Source: JBCDBY01 sp039182715
GTDB lineage: Bacteria > Planctomycetota > PLA2
Direction of reading: 5' to 3'
Length of the DNA: 5,060 nt
NCBI GenBank assembly: GCA_039182715.1
Contig: JBCDBY010000319.1
Location: forward strand, 1-5,060
Shown: positions 1-5,060 of the stretch, piece after piece
Position numbering within the stretch: the stretch's first letter is position 1
How the letters are laid out: each line of letters starts with the position of its first letter
Position numbers and translations under genes: made by a program
Notes under the pieces: generated by a model
What the model was told of the DNA's origin: nothing
The model's input: the letters and a program-made list of their open reading frames with translations, nothing else
Databases searched by the model: none

Positions 1-34
1 AGACTCCCCGGAACTTTTACCCCGCCGAGCCCGA

Positions 35-58
35 CCCACCCCCCCTTCGCCCCCACCC
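35..58 (-). repeat. G-quadruplex-type motif upstream of the transketolase gene
   Basis: The plus strand reads as four C runs: C3, A, C7, TTCG, C5, A, C3. The minus strand therefore has four G runs of at least three separated by loops of 1, 4 and 1 bases. That fits the usual G-quadruplex pattern, with an i-motif possible on the plus strand. It lies about 45 bases before the transketolase start, on the template strand of that gene. Whether it folds or affects expression is inference; in GC-rich DNA such tracts can arise by chance. Confidence 0.5.
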
Positions 59-60
59 GC

Positions 61-78
61 GCCGCCGGTAGGGGCGGC
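61..78 (+). promoter_or_regulatory. GC hairpin in the leader of the transketolase gene
   Basis: GCCGCC (61-66) pairs perfectly with GGCGGC (73-78) around a six-base loop, GGTAGG. Three T residues follow at 81-83, after CG. It could be a structured 5' leader element, or a weak terminator for a gene left of the window. The T run is too short for a convincing intrinsic terminator. The SD of the next gene begins 13 bases after the stem. No homology to a known riboswitch was recognised. Confidence 0.3.
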
Positions 79-90
79 CGTTTCGCTCCC

Positions 91-101
91 GGAGAGTCTC
101 C
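91..101 (+). promoter_or_regulatory. Ribosome binding site within a short palindrome
   Basis: GGAGAG at 91-96 is a good Shine-Dalgarno match six bases before the ATG at 103, which supports that start. The same bases form an inverted repeat, GGAGA-G-TCTCC (91-101), and CTCC also precedes it at 86-89. The SD could thus be partly hidden in local structure. The stem is very short, so a regulatory effect is speculative; the SD assignment itself is firm. Confidence 0.6.
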
Positions 102-102
102 C

Positions 103-2013
103 ATGTCGTTTCCGATCGACCTCTCGCCCTACCGCCCGCTTTCGCTCGATCCCGCGCGCCCGGCGCTGACCGCCGAGGAGCGCGCGCAGCTCGAGACCAA
201 CGTCCAGCTCTGCCGCGACGCGATCATCTTCTTCACCGCGGTGGGGGCGGCGAAGGGCGTCGGCGGTCACAGCGGAGGGCCGTACGACATCGTGCCGGAG
301 CTGCTCATCGCCGACGGCTTCATGCGGGGCACGGCGGAAATGGATGAGGGCGGGGTCGTCCCGATCTACTTCGACGAGGCGGGCCACCGCGTCGCCATCC
401 AGTACCTCATGGCGGTGCTGAACGGCGAGCTGGAGATCGATCGCCTGCTGCGTTACCGCGAGGCAGGGAGCTTCCTGCCGGGCCATCCGGAGCGCGGCTT
501 CACCCCGGGCATCAAGTTCAGCTCGGGCCGCCTGGGGCACATGTGGCCCTTCTGCAACGGCGTCGCGATGGCGAACCCCGGCAAGGCGGTGCTCGTGTTC
601 GGTTCCGACGGCGCGCAGCAGGAAGGCAACGACGCGGAGGCGGCGCGACTCGCCGTCGCGCAAAAGCTCAACGTCAAGCTGATCATCGACGACAACGACG
701 TGACCATCGCCGGCCATCCGAGCGAGTACATGCAGGGCTTCGACGTCGCGCAGACGCTCGAGGGCCACGGCATGGCGACCGAGACGGGGGACGGCGAGGA
801 TCTCGACGCGCTCTATGCGCGCATGCGCAACGCGCTCCGCGAGGACGGGCCGCGCGCCGTGATCAACAAGCGGCACATGGCGGTCGGCATCGAGGGACTC
901 GAAGGGTCGCCCAAGGGCCACGACGTGGTCAGCGTGGAGATCGCGCTGCAGTACCTCGAGAAGCGCGGCCACGAGGCGGCGGTGACGTACCTCAAGAGCG
1001 TCGGCAAGCTCTCCGACCCGGCCTCCTACAAGGGGAGCAGCGGCAAGGGGGCCAAGAATCGCGACCTGTTCGGCACGATCGTCTGCGACATCCTCGACCG
1101 CATGCCGGACGAGGAGCGGGTCGCGCGCGTGCGCGCCATCGACAGCGACCTCGAGGGCTCCTGCGGCATGCACCACATCCGCAAGCGGCACCCGGAGGTC
1201 TACGTCGCCGGCGGCATCATGGAGCGCGGCAACTTCAGCGCGGCGGCCGGCTTCGGCATGGAGCCGGGCAAGCAGGGCATCTTCGGAACGTTCAGCGCGT
1301 TTCTGGAGATGGTGGTCTCCGAGCTGACCATGGCGCGCCTCAACCAGGCGAACGTGCTCTGCCACTTCAGCCATGCCGGCGTCGACTGGATGGCGGACAA
1401 CACCTGCCACTTCGGCATCAACAACTTCTTCGCCGACAACGGCCTGCCGGAGCACGACAAGACGCGGCTCTACTTCCCGGCCGACCAGCACCAGATGCGG
1501 TCGGTGATGGAGAAGATCTTCTGGGACGAGGGTGCGCGCTTCGTCTTCTCGACGCGCTCCGGCACGCCGGACATTCTCGATGCGAACGGCGAGGCCTACT
1601 TCGGCGAGGGCTACGAGTTCGTGCCGGGCAAGGACGAGCTGATCCGCGACGGGTCGGCCGGCTTCGTCGTGAGCTACGGCGAAATGCTCTATCGTGCGCT
1701 CGACGCCGTCGAGCGACTGCGCGCCGAGGGTCTCGACGTCGGCCTGGTGAACAAGCCGACGCTCAACGTCATCGACGAGGAGATGCTCGCCCGCATCGGC
1801 GGCAGTGGCTTCGTGCTCGTCGCCGAGAGCCAGAACGTCAAGACCGGCCTCGGCAGCAAGATGGGCACCTGGCTGCTGGAGCGCGGCCTGGCGCCGAAGT
1901 ACCGCACGATCGGCACCTGGCGCGACGGAAGCGGCGGTCTCTGGGAGCAGATGGCCCATCAGGGCATCGACCCCAACTCGGTCATCGCGGCCGTGCGCGG
2001 GCTTGCGGGGTAG
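103..2013 (+). CDS. Transketolase-family thiamine diphosphate-dependent enzyme
   Basis: This 636-residue protein is probably a cytoplasmic transketolase, moving two-carbon ketol units between sugar phosphates in the pentose phosphate pathway with ThDP and a divalent metal. Its length is near the usual ~660. The N-terminal ThDP domain has GHSG (His56, matching E. coli TktA His26), His95 (His66) and PGHPERG (His128, matching His100). It also has the ThDP/metal motif GSDG..EG (167-175) ending in DDND (196-199), and a lid-loop His273 (His261). The pyrimidine domain has Asp349 and Ser353 (Asp381, Ser385) and the catalytic Glu374 in GIMERG (Glu411). His424, Asp432 and His436 keep the exact spacing of His461, Asp469 and His473, and Arg485 is a likely Arg520 equivalent. 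The C-terminal domain runs from about 518 to 636. These alignments were made by eye from memory. Deviations are GSDG for the usual GDG and STRSG for SRQ. The sequence is divergent overall, so a ThDP enzyme with a different donor or acceptor is possible; I therefore give no symbol (tkt would be the obvious one). The ATG at 103 has a good SD. The gene is monocistronic as far as seen and converges on the next gene. Confidence 0.82.
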   Translation: MSFPIDLSPYRPLSLDPARPALTAEERAQLETNVQLCRDAIIFFTAVGAAKGVGGHSGGPYDIVPELLIADGFMRGTAEMDEGGVVPIYFDEAGHRVAIQYLMAVLNGELEIDRLLRYREAGSFLPGHPERGFTPGIKFSSGRLGHMWPFCNGVAMANPGKAVLVFGSDGAQQEGNDAEAARLAVAQKLNVKLIIDDNDVTIAGHPSEYMQGFDVAQTLEGHGMATETGDGEDLDALYARMRNALREDGPRAVINKRHMAVGIEGLEGSPKGHDVVSVEIALQYLEKRGHEAAVTYLKSVGKLSDPASYKGSSGKGAKNRDLFGTIVCDILDRMPDEERVARVRAIDSDLEGSCGMHHIRKRHPEVYVAGGIMERGNFSAAAGFGMEPGKQGIFGTFSAFLEMVVSELTMARLNQANVLCHFSHAGVDWMADNTCHFGINNFFADNGLPEHDKTRLYFPADQHQMRSVMEKIFWDEGARFVFSTRSGTPDILDANGEAYFGEGYEFVPGKDELIRDGSAGFVVSYGEMLYRALDAVERLRAEGLDVGLVNKPTLNVIDEEMLARIGGSGFVLVAESQNVKTGLGSKMGTWLLERGLAPKYRTIGTWRDGSGGLWEQMAHQGIDPNSVIAAVRGLAG

Positions 2014-2034
2014 TTCGCAGAGTAGCTCGCAGGG
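1999..2034 (+). repeat. 12-base tandem repeat spanning the transketolase stop codon
   Basis: TAGTTCGCAGAG (2011-2022) is followed directly by TAGCTCGCAGGG (2023-2034), with two mismatches. The preceding GGGCTTGCGGGG (1999-2010) is a more degenerate third unit. Because the period is a multiple of three, the stop codon TAG at 2011 is repeated in frame at 2023. This looks like a local tandem duplication at the 3' end of the gene. The second TAG acts as a backup stop whether or not it was selected. Confidence 0.55.
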
Positions 2035-2044
2035 TCGAGTTCGG

Positions 2045-3199
2045 TTATTCCCGGGTTCGCGGCGACGTCAACGCGAGCGTTCGCTTCCGAACCTCCCGCG
2101 CGCTTTCCCCCTCCTGGATCGCGCGCGCGATGGACTCGATGCCCGCCTGGAGCTCGGGGTCCGGTTCGACGCGGGCGAGATCCCGCAGGAACGCCACGTC
2201 CCGGGCGCGCCCGTTCCACAGTCCCAGGCGATCGAACGACGCCCGGAGAAGCTCCTTTCGCGAACTCGGTAATCGCGTCGTCCTGTAGATCGCCTCGAAC
2301 TGGGTACGCGCTCCCGCCCGTCGACCGGGGCGAGGTGAGGAGGAGCGTCGGGCAATGAGCTTCGCGACTTCGGCCTGCCGCGCGGACGAGTCGAGAGCCT
2401 CCCACAGGTGAAAGATCCCGGGCTCATCCCCGAGGCGAGATCGATGGAGCAGAACCTCCAACGCTTCGTCCCGGGCGTTGGCATCCTGGTTGTTCTCCGC
2501 CACGTGGGTGAGGCTCTGGGCGAGAGTGGACGAGAGGGGGGCGGACTCGGCGCGAAGCACCTTGAGCATCGCGATCGTGGATGAAGGGGCACCACCACCC
2601 TCGAGCTTCGCCGATACGATCTTCTCCCACGTCTCGGGGTTGATCCCGGAGCGGGGCGGGGGAGTTGTGGTGCGAAGGAGCGCGGCATCCACGAGCTCAC
2701 CGTGGCGTCCCATGGAATCGAGTAGAGCACTCGTCCAACGAGCGTACTGCTCGTGGCTTCTCCACTCCCTGCCAATGAGCCGCGCCAGCATGTCCGCGTC
2801 TTCACCCGACTCGGTGCGAACCAGCTCGGCCAGAAGTGCGTCGCGGAGTTCGGCTCGCTCGCTCTCCGACAGAGCCACGCCCCAGAATTCGCGCATCCAG
2901 TCGGCCGTACGAGAACGGATCTCGTCCGATTGCTCGCGGAGTCCGCGAATGGAGTCCAGGACTCCTTCCTGGGAGCCCGCCAGCGTGACCACCGGATTGG
3001 TCGGAGGCGTTGGTGCGGACCGCTCGATGGACCGCGGCTCGTGGACCTGCGTCAGCGGTCTCCCGGATGTCGAATGGCCGGACCCGGGGTCGTCTGACCT
3101 GGCGGAACGTTCTTGGCGGAGCGGGGATTCGGTCAGGAGAAGGACGTTGAGCCCGATGGAGGCGATCAGCACCGCCCACGGAATGATGGATCGTCTCAT
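2045..3199 (-). CDS. Membrane-anchored helical protein of unknown function
   Basis: I do not recognise a family. With the ATG at 3199 the protein has 384 residues. It opens with MRRS and then a hydrophobic segment (about residues 5-23) with two arginines before it, a typical uncleaved N-terminal anchor leaving the bulk outside the cytoplasm. Next is a Ser/Pro/Arg-rich, probably disordered linker (about 24-75). The remainder, to the end, looks almost wholly helical, rich in Leu, Ala, Glu and Arg. Short helical units such as 'ARDEALEVLLHRSRL' and 'AFLRDLARVEPDPELQAGIESIARAI' suggest a HEAT- or ARM-like solenoid, but no repeat is clear enough to name. No catalytic motif is visible. An in-frame GTG at 3223 would add eight residues; I prefer the ATG because it leaves a compact anchor, although neither start has a strong SD. 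Base composition looks lower in GC than its neighbours. The gene follows the toroid protein on the same strand by 126-150 bases, so co-transcription is possible. Coding status is supported by the long frame and the coherent anchor-linker-domain layout. Confidence 0.72.
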   Translation of the reverse strand: MRRSIIPWAVLIASIGLNVLLLTESPLRQERSARSDDPGSGHSTSGRPLTQVHEPRSIERSAPTPPTNPVVTLAGSQEGVLDSIRGLREQSDEIRSRTADWMREFWGVALSESERAELRDALLAELVRTESGEDADMLARLIGREWRSHEQYARWTSALLDSMGRHGELVDAALLRTTTPPPRSGINPETWEKIVSAKLEGGGAPSSTIAMLKVLRAESAPLSSTLAQSLTHVAENNQDANARDEALEVLLHRSRLGDEPGIFHLWEALDSSARQAEVAKLIARRSSSPRPGRRAGARTQFEAIYRTTRLPSSRKELLRASFDRLGLWNGRARDVAFLRDLARVEPDPELQAGIESIARAIQEGESAREVRKRTLALTSPRTRE

Positions 3200-3245
3200 G
3201 TCGAAGCTGCCGTCGCGTCGCACCCCGACGCGCGCATGCGCCTCA
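3196..3245 (-). promoter_or_regulatory. Possible 13-codon leader ORF coupled to the anchored-protein gene
   Basis: On the minus strand GGTGAGG (3247-3241) precedes an ATG at 3237, which opens a 13-codon frame, MRASGCDATAAST. Its TGA (3198-3196) overlaps the ATG at 3199 of the next gene as ATGA. That gene lacks a good SD of its own, so ribosomes ending on the short frame could restart there. Against it, the gap between GGTGAGG and the ATG is only three bases, and frames this short occur often by chance. Confidence 0.25.
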
Positions 3246-3323
3246 CCGAATCCTAGCCGACGATCCTGGCCCGGGGTGCGGAGGAGAGGCGTTCGTCCGC
3301 ATCCGATTCGAGCTCGACGCCAG

Positions 3324-3348
3324 GAGCCAGGGCGCGAACGCTGGACTC
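3324..3348 (-). terminator. Weak hairpin just after the toroid-protein gene
   Basis: GAGCCAG (3324-3330) pairs with CTGGACTC (3341-3348) with one bulged base and a ten-base loop. It begins two bases after the stop codon of the minus-strand gene. No T tract follows on the minus strand, so it is not a standard intrinsic terminator. It may attenuate, protect the 3' end of the message, or mean nothing. The rest of the gap (3200-3349) shows no clear promoter beyond a TAGGAT hexamer (3255-3250) with no matching -35. Confidence 0.2.
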
Positions 3349-3349
3349 G

Positions 3350-4867
3350 CTACCGGAACCGTCCCGACTGCTCGTTCCAGACGGCGCTTTCGCGCATGCG
3401 CGTCCACGTGCCGTGGATCGCACGCGCCATGAGCCGGCGCTCGTCGGGCGACGCCTTGGCGAGGTAGAGCAGCGACTTGCCCAGCAGCCGTTGGAGCAGG
3501 TCGTGTGCCGCCTGGCGCGCCGCGGTGCGACCGTCGGTCTCGAGCACCGCGATGAGGTAGTCGATCATCGGCTTGCCGCGGCCTCCGATACGAACGGCGT
3601 GCGGGCGGCGCAGGCTGGCGTCGAGCGTGAGGTAGATCTCGAAGGCCTGCCGGTGGGTGGCGGCGGTGGAAATCATCGGCGCGCGCTCGCGGATGGAAAC
3701 CGCGTCGAGCCGCGCGGGCGGCGACACGGCGCCTCGCACCGGCGGGAAGGTCGCCCGGCGCAGGAAGAGCAGTGCCAGCGCCGTCTCGTAGCAGTGATCC
3801 GGATCGCGGGACCGGCTGTTGCCCTGCCAGTGCCCGGGCTTCTTCTGGCGGCTGGTCAGCATCCGCGCGCCGCGCTCGTACCAGTCGATGCTGCGCTGGC
3901 CGACGAGGGCCGCCACGCGTTCGACCGACAGCACCTCGAAGTAATCGTTCCAGTCGGGCTCCCGCATGGAGCGCCGGAACGCGCGCAACCCATCCATCGC
4001 GGTCTTCGACCGGCGCGCCTGCGCCAACGCGCTTTCGCGGCCGTCGAGGGCGGCGCGCGCGTAGAGATAGCAGGCGAGTCCGGCGGCGGTCATCGACGCC
4101 GTGCCTTCGTCGCGCGGGCGGAAGCCCCACGCGCCGTCTTCGCGCTGGGCGCGGGCGAAATGTTCGCGCACCTGCCGCCACATCGTGGACGGGCTGTCCC
4201 AACCGGCGAGGGAGTGCGCGGCCCAGAGCGCGCAGACGGCCGCCTGCGTGTTGGCGTGGTCGGACTTTCGATTGCGGCGGCTCTTCATGCGCGGGTCGAG
4301 CTGGATCGGCTTGCGCGTGCGGTCGAGCTTGAGTCCCCAGGTGCCGTGCTTGTCGCGCCCGCGCGCAAGGCGATCGGCCAGCGATCGAATCTCGGGGCCG
4401 AAGTGACCCGCTTCGAAACGGGCCAGCGCCAGGATCTGCAGGGCGGTGGCGTACGTGCCGACGTCGGACTTGTCGTCGAAGGCGGTCGGGTGTTCCCGGA
4501 TCCACGCGAGCGCGCGCCGGACCGGCTCCGCGTCGCGCTTGGTCCCGGAGGCGGCCAGCGCATAGAGCACCACCGAGGTGAGCGCGCCGTCGTAGATGTG
4601 GGTGCGTCGCTGGGCGGCGCGCTCGCGGCGCTCGGCGGGGTCGAAGCGCTTGTAGGGGTCGGGCGCTTCGCCGGGCCGGGCGCGCAGGCCGAATTGGGCG
4701 TACGCCCAGCGCCCGTCGTCCTGCTGGCGGGCGAGCAGGTAGGAGACGCCCCGCTGCACGGACGCATCGATCTTGGCGTGGAGCTCGGCGTCCCGGACCC
4801 AGCGCTCGGCGCGGGCGGAGGCGGTCAAGAGCAACACGAGCAGAACGACACGCATCAGTCGGACCAT
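3350..4867 (-). CDS. Exported prenyltransferase/squalene-oxidase-repeat (alpha/alpha-toroid) protein
   Basis: This 505-residue protein starts with a clear Sec-type signal peptide: MVRLMR, a Val/Leu core to about residue 14, then ASARA with likely cleavage after Ala20. The mature part to about residue 373 shows helix pairs of the (alpha/alpha)6 toroid fold shared by squalene-hopene cyclases and protein prenyltransferase beta subunits. QW-type motifs appear as QQDDGRW (48-54), GTWGL (175-179), QREDGAWGF (241-249) and QKKPGHWQG (341-349). Each is followed by an inner helix such as 'ANTQAAVCALWAA', 'ASMTAAGLACYLYA' or 'CYETALALLFLRRAT'. The blocks 'DYFEVLSVERVAALVG' and 'DWYERGARML' resemble secreted planctomycete members. 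The cyclase acid motif DxDD is absent and the protein is exported, so triterpene cyclisation is unlikely; the function is unknown. Residues 385-505 form a helical C-terminal extension I do not recognise. The ATG at 4867 has GGAG (4876-4873) five bases upstream; Met5 is a less likely start. The gene diverges from rnpB and may be co-transcribed with the anchored-protein gene downstream. Confidence 0.85.
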   Translation of the reverse strand: MVRLMRVVLLVLLLTASARAERWVRDAELHAKIDASVQRGVSYLLARQQDDGRWAYAQFGLRARPGEAPDPYKRFDPAERRERAAQRRTHIYDGALTSVVLYALAASGTKRDAEPVRRALAWIREHPTAFDDKSDVGTYATALQILALARFEAGHFGPEIRSLADRLARGRDKHGTWGLKLDRTRKPIQLDPRMKSRRNRKSDHANTQAAVCALWAAHSLAGWDSPSTMWRQVREHFARAQREDGAWGFRPRDEGTASMTAAGLACYLYARAALDGRESALAQARRSKTAMDGLRAFRRSMREPDWNDYFEVLSVERVAALVGQRSIDWYERGARMLTSRQKKPGHWQGNSRSRDPDHCYETALALLFLRRATFPPVRGAVSPPARLDAVSIRERAPMISTAATHRQAFEIYLTLDASLRRPHAVRIGGRGKPMIDYLIAVLETDGRTAARQAAHDLLQRLLGKSLLYLAKASPDERRLMARAIHGTWTRMRESAVWNEQSGRFR

Positions 4868-4872
4868 TGTCG

Positions 4873-4876
4873 CTCC
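4873..4876 (-). promoter_or_regulatory. Ribosome binding site of the toroid-protein gene
   Basis: On the minus strand TTCGGAGCGACA stands directly before the ATG at 4867, giving a GGAG Shine-Dalgarno with five-base spacing. This favours Met1 over the in-frame Met5 at 4855, which would place the GGAG too far upstream. Confidence 0.6.
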
Positions 4877-4904
4877 GAACGATCTTGGCGTGCGCCCGTT
4901 TTCG

Positions 4905-4934
4905 ACCTAAGTTGAACGGATCGCGCTTTGACAA
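4905..4934 (-). promoter_or_regulatory. Candidate promoter for the toroid-protein gene
   Basis: In the divergent intergenic region the minus strand has TTGTCA (4934-4929), five of six matches to the sigma-70 -35 box. After 18 bases comes TTAGGT (4910-4905), a poor -10 box. Transcription would start near 4898, leaving a leader of about 30 bases. The region is visibly richer in A and T than its surroundings, as expected of a promoter. The -10 match is too weak for confidence. Confidence 0.22.
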
Positions 4935-4937
4935 CAT

Positions 4938-5060
4938 TCCGGGGCCAGGTAGGCGATCGCGAGGGCAACCTCGAGGAAAGTCCGGGCACCGCAGGGCAGG
5001 GTGGTGGCTAACGGCCACCGTCGGCAACGATAGGGAAAGTGCCACAGAGAACAGACCGCC
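4938..5060 (+). ncRNA. rnpB: RNase P RNA, 5' part (cut by window end)
   Basis: This is the catalytic RNA of ribonuclease P, which removes 5' leaders from tRNA precursors. The universally conserved GAGGAAAGTCCGGGC lies at 4973-4987, followed by AGGGCAGGGTG at 4993-5003. GTGCCACAGAGAACAGACCGCC-type sequence fills 5039-5060. Visible helices are a P3-type hairpin, CGAGG-GCAA-CCTCG (4960-4973, GNRA loop); P8, GGTGGC (5003-5008) with GCCACC (5014-5019); and a P9-like hairpin, TCG-GCAA-CGA (5021-5030). The order and motifs match bacterial type A RNA. The window ends right after the ACCGCC block, so roughly the last two thirds, including the 3' strands of P1, P2 and P4, lie outside. The 5' end is placed by comparison with E. 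coli, where P1 starts eight bases before CCAG (here 4945-4948), and is uncertain by about ten bases. No convincing sigma-70 promoter was found: TTGACA at 4928-4933 sits too close to the RNA start to serve it. Confidence 0.95.

Noticed and set aside
2039..2092. Inverted repeat GTTCGG/CCGAAC as a transketolase terminator
   Set aside because: The six-base stem has a 42-base loop, extends into the opposite gene and has no T tract.
543..2288. Long plus-strand open frame of 581 codons overlapping the transketolase gene
   Set aside because: Its translation is dominated by Arg, Ala and Gly with no domain, as expected for an out-of-frame reading of GC-rich coding DNA. The transketolase frame explains the same bases.
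3199..3223. GTG at 3223 as the start of the anchored protein
   Set aside because: It adds MRRDGSFD before an already complete anchor and has no properly spaced SD. It cannot be excluded, but the ATG at 3199 fits better.
2478..3467. Plus-strand open frame of 329 codons opposite the anchored protein
   Set aside because: It is Ser/Arg-rich with no fold pattern or SD support. The opposite strand has a coherent anchor-linker-helical layout.
3350..4867. Annotation as squalene-hopene cyclase
   Set aside because: There is no DxDD motif, the length is about 500 rather than about 650 residues, and a cleavable signal peptide is present, so only the fold is shared.
3413..4915. Plus-strand open frame of 500 codons opposite the toroid gene
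   Set aside because: It is antisense to a gene with a signal peptide, SD and clear repeat motifs; the composition is that of a shadow frame with no motifs.
4928..4956. Perfect TTGACA on the plus strand as the rnpB -35 box
   Set aside because: A -10 at normal spacing would fall at 4950-4956, inside the RNase P RNA, where only TAGGCG is found. Transcription would then begin within P3.
3243..5045. Minus-strand open frame of 600 codons across the toroid gene and rnpB
   Set aside because: It is Arg/Pro/Ala-rich and lacks a recognisable domain. It also crosses the RNase P RNA and overlaps the well-supported toroid protein frame.

Overview
GC-rich bacterial DNA, roughly two-thirds G+C or higher by eye, tightly packed with genes. 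The best lineage clue is the exported alpha/alpha-toroid protein on the minus strand (3350-4867). Its blocks, such as 'DYFEVLSVERVAALVG', 'DWYERGARML' and 'CYETALALLFLRRAT', resemble from memory the secreted prenyltransferase/squalene-oxidase-repeat proteins common in Planctomycetes. I therefore lean towards a high-GC planctomycete, but no marker in the window proves it.

Layout. (1) 1-102 is the leader of the first gene. It holds a C-rich tract with G-quadruplex potential on the minus strand, a GC hairpin, and a Shine-Dalgarno (SD) inside a small palindrome. (2) 103-2013 (+) is a full-length transketolase-family ThDP enzyme with nearly every classical transketolase active-site residue identifiable. 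(3) 2014-2044 is a 31-base convergent gap carrying a 12-base tandem duplication that repeats the stop codon in frame. (4) 2045-3199 (-) is an unrecognised, membrane-anchored, mostly helical protein. (5) 3200-3349 is a gap that may hold a tiny leader ORF coupled by ATGA overlap to gene 4. (6) 3350-4867 (-) is the exported alpha/alpha-toroid protein. (7) 4868 to about 4937 is a short divergent intergenic region. (8) From about 4938 to the window end (+) is the 5' part of the RNase P RNA gene, rnpB, cut by the window edge.

How they work together. The transketolase is a cytoplasmic carbon-metabolism enzyme and the RNase P RNA is tRNA-processing housekeeping; neither has an evident link to the middle genes. 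The two minus-strand genes lie in the order toroid protein, then anchored protein, about 126-150 bases apart. They could be co-transcribed and both should act outside the cytoplasm, but a functional partnership is only inferred. I see no mobile elements, CRISPR arrays, tRNAs or defence genes. No stretch of more than 300 bases lacks a gene. The window looks like ordinary chromosomal core and lineage-specific genes, and I see no convincing new biological system.
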